Under the pieces are notes generated by a model. That model made no database searches. It worked only from the letters and a program-made list of their open reading frames with translations, and was not told the origin of the DNA. From contig JANUWI010000015.1 in the NCBI GenBank assembly GCA_025504975.1, positions 558,001 through 622,000 of the forward strand: DNA of 64,000 nt, in the 5' to 3' direction. The stretch is from Plenodomus lindquistii. Lineage: Eukaryota; Ascomycota; Dothideomycetes; Pleosporales; Leptosphaeriaceae. Both the position numbers and the translations under genes were made by a program. Below are positions 24,061-34,037 of the stretch, one piece after another (position 1 is the stretch's first letter; each line of letters begins with the position of its first letter).

Positions 24061-24649
24061 TTAGACTTTGAACATCCAGCCACCATTGAAAGGTCCCACA
24101 GGATCCCCCTTTATGATCTCAGCAGTCGACCCAAGTACCATCGTCAATGACACCAAGCCTGTCAAATCGTCAGCAATTATCCTTGGCTCACCAGTCAAAG
24201 AGGAAGACTTACAATCTTCATCCAAGCACCACACCACCCCCGCCATCACGCTTGACGTGTCGACACGTCTCATCACGAGAGTTGCCAATTGCGGCACGGT
24301 AGACTGTGAGGGCGCTCAAGCATGCCCGATGCAGTTCGAGACATGCCTGGCGCCCTCGCAAAGCTCGAAAGCGACTCCTTTCTCCATCCCACAAGCACCC
24401 ATAGAGGGGCCGTGTTTGAGAAGGGTACGTGACATGCCTCACTGCCCAAAGTTTCATGGAGGCGAGGTATATGCAGAAGAATTGGGGCTGATAGCCGTGG
24501 GCGTTGGGGGAGAAGGCAGGTCTAGGTTTGCGGCATCGCGTTGGAATATTCCTGCTCGCGCAGCGTGAAGGTCGCCGTATAACGGTCGCTTAAGCGCCAT
24601 CTACTTGGGTGTCAGCAATGAGAGCACATCAAATGATTTGAGAACTCAC
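24061..24649. other. Relic coding pieces, minus strand
   Basis: On the minus strand a 75-residue frame has a plausible intron (GTAAGT...TTGACAG, about 24211-24160). Removing it joins GVVWCLDED to CLVSLTMVLGST and a stop near 24061. I cannot assign it to a family or find a complete start, so I treat it as an isolated relic or a 3' exon. Confidence 0.25.
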
Positions 24650-24905
24650 CTTGGCAGATTCTAGCATGAGATCCATCCTCTTGAGCCAACAGACATACCA
24701 AGTCTGTAATTGAACGCTGCGGCGACTTGAGCCTGCACGCCGCATCACTCGGAAGTTGTGAGGTGTTTTGTGAGGCGCGTCCGAACTATCATCAGTGAGA
24801 TCGAACTGGCGGAGAATGAGCTCGATCTTGCGCACTTGCCAGCGCGGCTTGTGCACCAAGCCAATGTCTTTAGGACCAGCCAGCAAACATTGGCGAAAGG
24901 CGGGG
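24650..24905 (-). pseudogene. Relic copy A of the RWQVRK/FPGTTY family
   Basis: A minus-strand open stretch reads KPRWQVRKIELILRQFDL and ends in a consensus-like donor (AAG|GTGAGT). It matches the corresponding part of the better-preserved copy at 25986-26775 (RWQVRKVELIIRQLDIIE). The following residues diverge, with an apparent insertion before TWYVCWLKRM. No start codon or full-length frame is present. Confidence 0.45.
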
Positions 24906-25040
24906 GCAGCGAGCTGTTCTTTGGCAGTGAAGCTCCAATTGATTCATGTGAGTTGCCTGAAAGTTCATGGCAGCCGTCTCAGAGCTGCTCCATGCAAAAT
25001 GGCCAGTGACGGAAGATCCGCCTTCGGCCTGGGAAAGGGA

Positions 25041-25163
25041 CTGAGCTCGGTCGAGGCGATTTGAAGCTTCCATTCTCTTATACCAACAAGCGTAGGTTGT
25101 TCCCGGGAACTGGGTCTCGAACATCTTGCTCAGACGAACTAAGTAGTTCAAGCGCACATCCAA
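25041..25163 (-). pseudogene. Relic copy B of the RWQVRK/FPGTTY family
   Basis: The minus-strand translation RLNYLVRLSKMFETQFPGTT, then Y and later MEASNRLDRAQ, aligns with EAQFPGTTYDV...DEARLNRYSR of the copy at 25986-26775, with the same spacing. It is only a fragment and overlaps the end of the RTA1-like fragment in another frame. Confidence 0.45.
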
Positions 25164-25178
25164 ACACCATGGCGAAGG

Positions 25179-25377
25179 TGAAGCCCCACCACCTCTTGCT
25201 CAGGAAGCCTTGGGCCAGGAATGCAATCATGGATATGGCAAAGAGGATGGCGAAAGCGAGATTCGCACTATAACTGGGACGATAGCCCCAGAACGAGTCT
25301 TTTATACCACACAGTGCGAATGTGCGGTCCAATCCTGGGCCTGATCAGACCGCCTCTGGTGAGGGATGGTTCATGAT
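25179..25377 (-). pseudogene. RTA1-like membrane protein fragment
   Basis: The minus-strand frame reads FWGYRPSYSANLAFAILFAI, SMIAFLAQGFLSKRWWGFTF and AMVFGCALE. This is the start of RTA1-domain proteins (fungal seven-helix lipid-exporter-like family), covering the first two membrane helices. A TGA in the same frame (AV*SGPG) separates it from the nearest ATG at 25375, and the remaining helices are missing. It looks like a truncated, inactivated gene. Confidence 0.55.
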
Positions 25378-25985
25378 GTGGAGTACCACAGACCTACCAC
25401 AGGTCGTGAATCTGCGACGAGATTCGCCGCGTTCGAAGTACATGTTGATCATTTTGGGACCAGCCTCGGCATCCTCCATGATTTGGACTAATGCTCGCAG
25501 TCCTGACACAGCGACAAGTGCCGCCACAATTGCCTAGACAGTTAGTAATTGCAATTCAAAGGGACTTCTGGACTGTACTCACCTCATCGAATACATCTTT
25601 CATTTGCAGCAAGATTCGAGGCTTGAAGAAACGATCTCGCAGCCCCGAATCTTGCTGCGAGTCCAAGTTGTCAGCTAGGGGGAAGTAGCTGTGATCCCCA
25701 TGAGGTCCCAAGCCATGGGAGTGAGGGCTGGCGAGGGCCGCAGAGGACGATGTTCAGATAGACCTATGTCTCATCAGCGTTGCACGATCCTGGTGGAGCT
25801 CCTGTAACATACGTCGTATCCCCGGAGGACACCTGCCCAGCTTCCCAGTAAGGACATTACACGAGATCGGTCCACCCCTCCGGCTTCCATTGAGTTGGAC
25901 AAGGACACGCCTGTCAAGAGAAACCTTATACGAGATCGTATCTCAACCCGGGACCGAGGGGTGATGCGAGGTGGGCGAAATGCCT
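25378..25985. other. Relic exon pair, minus strand
   Basis: Two minus-strand open stretches, FFKPRILLQMKDVFDE and AIVAALVAVSGLRALVQIME, are joined across a good 50-nt intron (GTGAGT...TGTCTAG, branch CTAAC) in phase 0. A further donor-like GTAGGT follows. I do not recognise the product and find no complete gene. Confidence 0.3.
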
Positions 25986-26775
25986 TCATGCGTTGGTCTC
26001 TTTGCTGTTGATGGCCCGTGGCGCCTCGAAATGTTTACCGGTTGCTGGAAGTACGAGTTGCGTTGCTTCGTCGGCAGACATTCCGGAGGTGATGAGCCGA
26101 GAGTAACGGTTCAACCGCGCCTCATCGGACTTCTAGAAATGGACATCGTACGTCGTCCCTGGGAACTGCGCTTCGATGATGTCGAGCTGACGAATGATGA
26201 GCTCGACCTTTCGGACTTGCCAACGCGACTTGTTGTAGGTAGCTCGCTGATAGTGCTTGCGGCAGAACAGCGGCCATTCGACAATACCTCGGGTGCAAGC
26301 TTTATTGCGGCCAAATTGGTCGGAGATGACCTTGCGAGACAAGTCCTTGGTGTATTGCCCGGCCGTGCGTTCCTACCGTCCACTCCCCAAGACTACAAAT
26401 GAATGAGCATTGCCTCGTGATCAATACGTGCTTCAGGGTACTTACGACATTGGGGAGGGGAAGAGAGCCACCACGAGAAGCTTGAAAATTGATTGAGACG
26501 TCGTGTCAGTGGGAGCTGAGTGACTTTTCCACCACCGGAGGGACAGAGCATGGGATCGACATGATGTCCGCTCCGGTGATGCCGTCGGAAAAGAACTTTA
26601 GCGGGCGTACCTGACTCTATGACTTCATCAGCACATCGTGGGAGCGTCAAAGGAGCCTCGGTCAACTTACGAAAGTTTTTCCAAGACTTAAGCCACCATT
26701 CATAGTGAACCATGGGCTTACTGGCGTGATCGGGCCACTGCAGGTCGTGTTAAACACCTTTGCTGGAATGGGGAT
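25986..26775 (-). pseudogene. Broken copy C of a conserved fungal family (CTRG...FCRKHYQRATY)
   Basis: Three open stretches on the minus strand, separated by two small GTAAGT introns (about 26671-26623 and 26445-26396), read as one protein. In order they are PVSPWFTMNGGLSLGKTF, RPLKFFSDGITGADIMSIP, SINFQASRGGSLPLPNV, ERTAGQYTKDLSRKVISDQF, CTRGIVEWPLFCRKHYQRAT, RWQVRKVELIIRQLDIIEA, QFPGTTYDV, EARLNRYSRLITSGMSADEA and GKHFEAP. I have seen this pattern in proteins of Dothideomycetes and Aspergillus, sometimes annotated 'ORP1-like'; function is unknown. Three stops interrupt it (SSH*HDV, SGR*ERT, VHF*KSD). Each is one C-to-T change from Arg (CGA) or Gln (CAG), so this is a young pseudogene. Confidence 0.6.
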
Positions 26776-26924
26776 AGGAGTGTGTCGGCGCGCTCTCTCC
26801 CGTGAAAGTCGAGGTCCTCAGGGCTGGCAGGGCAAGGTGTGCTTCAACCCGGCCTGCTGAGCTGCTCCACCCTGGGGTCCAGCCTACAGGGTGGGCTTGA
26901 GAAGTGCGCCTTGGCGAATCCTTT

Positions 26925-27510
26925 TTGCCTTTTGAGGCTGTCAGTGAGTTCACGCTATGAGAATGGATTGACTTAGCTATACCGTATGGCAACGACATGA
27001 TCATGTCGTGGGCGTGGCCTCAACCACTGCAGACAACGATGTCAAGAGGCCCGCGGGGGCCAGGACGCCCCCATCGCTATGCGAGCGCTTGAGTTTGACG
27101 TGGCCGAAGCCTTCTAGACCCATAACTCTCAGACCCCAAAGGGCAAAGACCAATGTCGTAGTGGTTCCTTTTTGGCCTTGAGACTGTCAGTCAATTTGCT
27201 CCATGAGAAAGAGGGACTGGATCGCGTCGTGGGCGTGGCCTTGGTCGGCGACACGGGTGGTGTGAGGTTTCCCATGGGAATCAAATCGTCAGCGTCGCTA
27301 TGCGAGCGCTTGAGCTTGACAATTGCTTCCTTTTCCAACATGGTCTCGATCGTATCGCAAGTTGTGGCAATGCCGTATGGAGAGGGTCGGCAGCAGTATG
27401 CCGACTTCGCTCCCAGCTTCATGGAGCTGTCCGAGCGCTGTGCCATTGCTCCAACGATCAAGCTTCTTCCAGAAACTCTTGATGTGGCCGGAGCCTTCTA
27501 GACCCATGAC
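26925..27510. repeat. Direct duplication, unit offset about 220 nt
   Basis: CGCTATGCGAGCGCTTGAG occurs at 27296-27314 and 27075-27093. Neighbouring words recur in the same order: a GTGGGCGTGGCCT word (near 27227 and 27008) and TTCTAGACCCAT (near 27498 and 27112). On the minus strand both copies encode VMGLEG-x-GH and LKRSHSD; the second copy is riddled with stops. It is probably the duplicated N-terminal part of the pseudogene just to the left. Confidence 0.6.
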
Positions 27511-30454
27511 ACTCGCGCCCAAGATGGGGACGTCCTCCTCCACAAGACCACTCTGAAATGCGAGCGAGTCTTGTGGAGAATTCCGCTGCAGACGGTAATG
27601 GTGGACTGAGACCAACTGGCAGACGCGAACGAGAAGGAAGCGATTCGGCTTGAAGTGAGTACGGTGCCTCATGTACTGGCTGTGATCAGTGCTGGTCCTA
27701 TCATCAAGTTAGAACGGCTTACCTTCTTGGGTTCAGGTTGCGCTGAGCAAGACTGTACTTGCACAAGCAACATTGACGCTGTATCTCGTAGCAAAACCGT
27801 TGTGAGGGGCGTTCGTGTCGACGGAACAGATGCGAGCGGCAATGCCTTGTTGCCATGCAACTGTCCCACAAGGATTTGTACAAGGAGTTGTGGTGTTGTA
27901 CCTCGCAAGCCAGAGACTCGAGGTATGGGGATGTGCCGTGTGCGGCTCGGCTTGAGGACAGCGAAGAGGAGGTGCATGGTGCGTCGACACAATAGGGGCA
28001 TGCCGAGTCTAAGCAATGATCAGTGGTGCTGAACTGTGTTGCGCGTCGTGGTCATCACATACCTGATCTGCTTGGGGTGCGGGGGTGCATAGCCGTGAGC
28101 GAAGCCATGCTTTGCTCAGACGCGGGGCAGTGAGCAGTCGACATATGCGAAGATTTTCGCCGAGATTTGTCTCTGGAAAAGGAGCGGCTATGAGCATATC
28201 GGCCGCCGTAGCTTTGCAATTGTGGATGAGGTCTCGCTTCGCCGTGGGCGGTGTTCAATCTGTCCGCTACGCAGGTGGTGATCAGCATGAGTACCATCAA
28301 AGCAGTTGCAGCCTCAGCCAACGCCAGCACTGAGGACTTCTTAGAGCTTGAGCAGCAGTCAAAGAGGTTTGCCAAATCGGTTGCGGGCCTGTTCGAAGGC
28401 ACAGGCACGGTTGAATGGCACAATGCCAATAGGCTGCCCCAGTGCCACCCCGCCCAAGCATGAGGCCGCCAGAGTTGTGACAACGAAAGAAGGAGCTTAT
28501 TCATACCTTGGAGCTGCGGGCAGTATCAGGGCTATCTCAGGAAGCTTCTCGCAAGCTGCGATACTGCTGAATGCTGTGGTGGTTGCTGCGAGGGCCCAGC
28601 AAGTTTGTCTGTCTCCCTCGCCCCGCCCCTGGGCTGCTGTTGACTCAAGATGATGGCAGCAAAGTGGCCAAGAGATAGGAAAGTCTCTCCATGATGATCA
28701 GAAGGCTCGAAAGTATGTTGCTCCCAAAGATGGAGACTTGAGAAGTTGTGGTGTGGTTGGTGTTGGAGAGAGACAGAGAGTGGGTGGGCGACGCCCTACG
28801 TCCACCACGACAGCCAGAGACGCACAGACCTCCAGAAATGAGGGTGAGACAACAGGAAGCCGCAACGGACTCGTGGTGAGGCTGAGTTCGAGCTGAGAGA
28901 AGGAGATGAGCAGAAATTACCCGGCAAGGTGTCCTGGCGATGCAGGGGCAAGTATATCAAACACGGGTACTTGCAGAGCAATCTGGCAGGATGCAGCGGC
29001 CGGTACGCTCTACAGGGCAGACCATGGGCCTTGAAGCTACAGTGCAAGCCTTGTTACTTCTGCAAAGGCATAGGCATCAGGGGAAGAAGGGGGTACTCTC
29101 TCATCACCTTCGTACTCGCCTCGCTGCCCTGAGGGGGTGCGACGGCCATCTCAGCCGCTGGTCTCTCACTCGGGCATCTGGTAGGCGGGAAACGCTGCAG
29201 AGAGCCCCGCTGGTCGCCCGTCGTGCCCCTGAGGCGATCAGCCGCCGCTCGCTGAGGGTCCCCGCCCCCGCAAACCTGCGATTCTACGGCCATCCGATGG
29301 ATATGTGCAATAGCAGAACTGGCACCTCAGTTGTCCAGGAGCTACAGCTTGACCACGAGCTTTAATCATTTGAGCGTGCTCAAAGTTTGTGCTTGTGCAC
29401 TCGCGGAAAAGGTCGCCTGTCTGTGATGTAAAGGCCTACTTCGCATCCCTGAATGTGCTGCAAGCCATAAGGCCTTACTCATCAGCCAGCGATCCAGCCA
29501 TAGACGGAGAGCAGCGCAACGGTGTATAGCACCATTGTATCGCTTGCGGAAGGCATTAAGTCCGCCAAGTTGACTTTGTTCTGATCTACCATGAAGTGCT
29601 AAAACGCTAGTGGAACACATCCGAAGGGTAAATCCCCATGCGTAGAAGCCCGCGGATAGGGCCTCTTGCGCAGCACCGTAAATTCTGCGCCAAACGAGAT
29701 GCTATTTCGCTGAGAATTGTTTGACTACGCTCTCTGCACTCACTCGGCGAAACCCACCATGGTGAGGTCACCGTTGAGGCTTGTACAGTTTCACTTGTTC
29801 GTGTAGAGGCGTCGGACGCCGGTGCTCCAAGACTACCTGCCATGTCGCAAGCACGAATGATGCTACTCGTGCTCTGATTGCGGCAAACCTCTGTCCTGTC
29901 AATTCATCGATTGGCACTGAATCTGTTATCCCTGTCGAAAATACCCTGGTGGCGGCTCCACGAGTTTAGAAAGTCTCCCGAAGTCGCATAGCCACATTCT
30001 AAGATACTGCCAAACACCACAACCACCAAATAATCTGCCCCAAGACTTTGGCAATCGAAAGAATGAATCTTGATTTACCTCCTGACTTCGACTTGCCACT
30101 GTTGCCAAAAAGTGGTGATGTTGGTGTCTAGACGCACTGGCACTGAGGTCTGAGGGGCCAGACATCACGTATATCGTGACAGGGGCATTACAACCAACCA
30201 CTACTGAATGTGCTGAACTCCGCAAAGGACGTTGATTGTGATAGAACGACTACTACGCCGTGACAACGACTCTCTGTGACTTAATTGCACGAACGTACTC
30301 TGGTTGCTTGAGCATGCCAGACGGTCTTTTTCGCCATGCATCGCTTTTCAGCAAAGCTCATCTATAACACTCAGAAAGGAGTCACTATTGAGAGACAGCC
30401 CATCCCTTGAGATTTAGCTGTCCTCGAGGTGTGTTAACGGCATTCCTCACATTC
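27511..30454. other. Gene-poor stretch with ambiguous minus-strand frames
   Basis: The longest frame, 149 codons on the minus strand at 28055-28504, contains one hydrophobic segment (VLALAEAATALMVLMLITTC). It may continue through an intron at about 28065-28015, but competing frames are equally open, so no gene is called. The rest to 30454 shows nothing recognisable. Confidence 0.3.
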
Positions 30455-32470
30455 AGGGGCTGGTTCCGTTATTCTTGTCACTCCCTATTTCACTGACTTT
30501 GATCTTTTATCGTCCATTTTCGTGTCCCTCCTTTCATATCTTCTTATTGCTCTCCTTTCTCATTCCTTTCTTTTTTGACTACCAAAGCACTTCCTTGTGG
30601 TCTATCTTTGACGCGTCTTTCTATGGCCGCGTAAAAGGTTTTATGATATCTCTTATAAATTTCTCGTCCTTTTGCCTCTCTGGCGCCTTCTCTTGCATTC
30701 TCATCATTCATCAATAATATCTCATTTCCACTATCTGTTGCTACTATTCAAAAACGTTTTATCTCTTCAGGCCTGCAGACTTCTATTTTCTTCCTCCCAA
30801 ACGATAATCACTTCATGGAACCACTTGCACGGGTTTCAAGCACTTCCCCCTTTTTCGATTCCAGAGTCTCCATCTACCCATTTCGCTCACTTTAAAGTCC
30901 TTGAGGACTTCCTAAACAATTCCTTTTACCAACCCGTAGTTCATGATCACGGCTGCCTTGTCAAACTTCTTATCCTTCTTACCTTTTATGCTTCAACTTC
31001 CGTCTTTGTCACAGATGCTTCCCTTCTTCCTCTCAGCACCCGCTGCCTTTCCCCCTGCTTTTTTCCAGCACTATATTATCACGGTCCCATTGTCCTGTCT
31101 CTTATGTAGCCTTGAGCTTTTCATTTGTGGCGCTCGATATATGGTCACATCCAGTCCTTCCTTGCGAGTGTCCATATCTTCTCTACCCCATTCATTATCT
31201 TTCATCACCTACTGTGGACCCTGCTGTTTCTTTACGAATGATATTGGCACCCTAAATCTTGGCCTTTGCCTGGCGTGATCACTTCCTACGCCTTCCTCAG
31301 ATATGCCTTTTGCGTCTTCAAACACTCATTCAAGGACCAAAACTCCAGTCACATCCCTTTCCTGCGTCCTTTCCAAGCCCATCTTCTTCTTCGTCTCCTC
31401 GATGTCCTGTTGTGTCCATCCCACATTATGCAATCCGTTTCGTCGCTTTGCTTCGTCTCGTTTCGTCTCGTTTCCGCGCGCGCGCTCGATCTCGCTATCG
31501 TCCTGGTATCCTTCTCCAAAATTTGTGAGCAATCTTGCTTCCGCTTTGGCACTGCCGGTCCATGAATAACGTCCTTTTGTCTCTTTTTTTCGATCTCAAA
31601 ATCCCGAACCCTCAGCCGAGTTGCACAGGGTATCGGCCGTGAGGCTCGTTTCTGCTATTCGTATTCTCGTCGCCCGGCTGTGCTTTTACTGTCTCGTCTG
31701 TCGCATCGCTTCCGTATAGTATGCCGGCCGTTATTTGGGGATATTGTGCCTGGGTCGCAATTTTATTCGTTAAGACTGCGCGCTGCTCGTTCCGCCATCT
31801 ACGCAATATCGCGCTCGTATCCGATGCGTAGCATTTGCGGAGGTGGCGATGCTTTGGTGTTTCCTTTCTGCTGCCGACAGGCGCTGCTTCCTCGCGCTCC
31901 GAACATGCCGCCCCAGCCAGATCAAGTCTCTTCCTGGCCGTTGTCCTTTTTTTGTGCTTTTTCAATTTCTTGCTTGGCGCACTCTATAGCGTAGAGCAGA
32001 TTGCATCCTTATCCTCTGCCGCCGCCGAAGGCGCCCCTGGCCCTGCGTCTGCGTACTCAAGCCTCGGCCTTGCGCCCATCGCCAGCGGCCTTGCGCCCAT
32101 CGCGCACCACCACGTTTTTTCAGATTTTCCGCCGTGCGCAGACTGTTATCCTTCTCGCCTGCCGCGCCGACCGTCTGGCGAGGCCGTGATGGGGCGTTGT
32201 TGCGCGCTCTCTGATTCCTAAGATGGCGCTCTCCTCCACTCAAGGTGGCCCGCCACCATCTGTCCGCCGCCCCCTTATCATCTCTCCAAACACCCAAATT
32301 TTTCGCGAGTATCGGCATCAAGTGCTCCTGCTGGCTGCCCCTGGCGCCCAAGTTTGCGCGATCCCTGCTTCGCCCGCGTATATGATTACTCTTCCAAGCT
32401 GCCGTTCGCGCGAGCAACCTCCCAGCACGCTTCTCCTCCTTCGTAGCCTCTTTTATCTCCTATAGTCCTT
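30455..32470. other. Strand-asymmetric pyrimidine-rich tract
   Basis: The plus strand is about three-quarters C+T or more for most of 30460-31580 (I counted 13 purines in the 60 bases 30481-30540). It stays skewed, but richer in GC, to about 32470. Frames through it are artefacts of composition. An 82-codon ATG frame follows at 32539-32787; I cannot tell whether it is real, or whether the tract is its leader. Confidence 0.5.
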
Positions 32471-33167
32471 CTTGAATAGTTTGTGATTGTCTTTTTGTTG
32501 TTTCCTTCTACTTTTGGGCCATTACAACGTTTGTGCGTATGGAAATGGGTATCTTGGGCCGGCCCATGATGTCTTGTGCCGGCTTCGGTTGCGCAAAGGC
32601 GATGATTGTACGGGTCATGGAAGTAGGAGAGGATCGAGAGGAGGGCGATCAAAGCGAAAGTCTGTTTGCAGAGGCGGCAGCGAGTGCTTTGGAATTTTCG
32701 TTCGGGGAGGCTTTGGGGGTGGAGGATGCTGGTGGGCCAGCGCATCATCGACTACGAGTTATGCAAACCCAAATCGGCGCACGATGACATTCTTAATCTA
32801 GTCAGAGCGGAACAAGTTATTAGCAATCCTTTACGTACACTATGAGCAGCTCGCAACAGCTTCGCAAGGCCTCCAAAACGCCTGGTCTCGCTGCAGCGTC
32901 CTGGATTAGCTATAGACTCTTGTACAACCCTACGTATATCTTGATAGACACCACAGTGTATAATCGAGGTCTGTAATAGTACAGCACATTTACTGAATAG
33001 CTTCTTGCCATGATCTTCTTGCAGTTTTCTGAACTCTGATGCGTGACTGTAGCCATGATAGTGGGGTAGTCCTAGAGGGTTATGTCTTGGCGCTACTATT
33101 TTGACTATGTGATGCTGGCCTGGTACTTGACAAACTTTAGCCCTCGACGACATTCAAAGCCACCACT
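32471..33167. other. Upstream region of the 214-aa gene
   Basis: This contains the unsupported 82-codon frame at 32539-32787 and, past 32820, sequence in which I see nothing. Confidence 0.35.
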
Positions 33168-33862
33168 ATGACAGTCGAACCATACATCAACAGGCGCTGG
33201 GCCATGATCCATGCCCTTACCGATCCACTCTGCCGCGTCTGCCACCGCCCCTGCACTTGGCCTAGGAATGGTCAGCACCCGGCCGAGGCGCTTTGCTTTC
33301 GGCACCGTCCTGAGGCGAGAGACTTCCTGGCGGTACTCGGTCGCCGTCTCGTTGAGCTGCAAGATCACTTCCTGAATCCCGGTGGCACCCCGGTCCCTGG
33401 CCAGTCGGTGATCGACAACTGGAAGGATCGGACAAATGCCTGCAACTTGGAATGCGAGAAGAGTCTCATCGAGTTGAGTCCTCTTCTGGAGCAGTTGCAG
33501 GCCTCGTACCGACAGCGTATGCGACTCCATAAGAGCTAGCAGTGACTCAACTGACACTCCTTGCAGATCACGAAGGGATCAAGGAGATCTTGGAGATGAA
33601 GTTCTGGGCCGGCAAGGCCTACAACTACAGCCATTGCGCGTTCATCCTCGTACTCAGCGATGATCTCGCCGTAGTCTTCGACCCCACGGGTCTCCAGTTC
33701 GGCCCTGACTGGCCTCTTCTTTCGACTCTCCGCGATTACCGGCAACGGCGGGTTGGTAGTTACAACCGAGCGCTCGAGTTGGGGAAGCTGGGCAGGAACA
33801 AGGAGTGGGTGGAAGGTGGTTGCGAGGGAGAATACCTCGCGGGACGCTTTGCTCAACGCTAA
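33168..33862 (+). CDS. Hypothetical 214-aa protein with Cys motif and FDPTG-x-QFGP motif
   Basis: Exons are 33168-33516 and 33567-33862. The 50-nt intron (GTATGC...CTGAC...TTGCAG) joins YRQ to HHEGIKEILEM in frame, which supports both halves as one gene. The N-terminal part has a CRVCHRPC motif and CFRHRPEARDFLAVLGRRL, a possible small metal site followed by a helical segment. The C-terminal part reads KFWAGKAYNYSHCAFILVLS, then VVFDPTGLQFGPDWP, then a tyrosine/arginine-rich end. I do not know this family. The YSH...FDPTG arrangement is reminiscent of papain-like or NlpC-like folds with a catalytic histidine, but that is speculation. Confidence 0.6.
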
Positions 33863-33965
33863 TCGCTCCCAGACCGAAAGGCGTGGTTCTCTTGCGAGGG
33901 CTGCGGTTGAGTAGGTCTGGGGGTACGGCCGATAGGAGGACCCCCTTGGCGTAGGGTCGGCCGCT

Positions 33966-33987
33966 CACCTGAATCAATCAACAGGTG
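33966..33987. repeat. Short inverted repeat
   Basis: CACCTG, a 10-nt loop, then CAGGTG. It lies just downstream of the 214-aa gene and 12 nt before a stronger hairpin. Confidence 0.6.
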
Positions 33988-33999
33988 CTAAGAGTCCTC

Positions 34000-34037
34000 A
34001 CCTACTTCATCGCCCTCTTGGCGTCTATGAAGTAGGT
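34000..34037. repeat. Strong stem-loop
   Basis: ACCTACTTCAT and ATGAAGTAGGT form a perfect 11-bp stem. Inside it CGCC and GGCG pair around a CTCTT loop, leaving a 3-nt bulge. It lies about 140 nt after the stop of the 214-aa gene, so it could be an RNA 3' element or a remnant of a small transposon. Confidence 0.75.

Noticed and set aside
24068..24568. 166-codon plus-strand frame
   Set aside because: It begins with TTG rather than ATG, has mixed composition and no motif. The minus strand here has an intron-joined frame that looks better.
28055..28504. 149-codon minus-strand frame with one hydrophobic segment
   Set aside because: Another frame is equally plausible over part of it, the exon ends do not connect to a recognisable protein, and the start is unclear; kept only as a note.
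32539..32787. 82-codon plus-strand frame after the pyrimidine-rich tract
   Set aside because: Protein-like but unsupported by family, intron or promoter evidence; too uncertain to call a gene.
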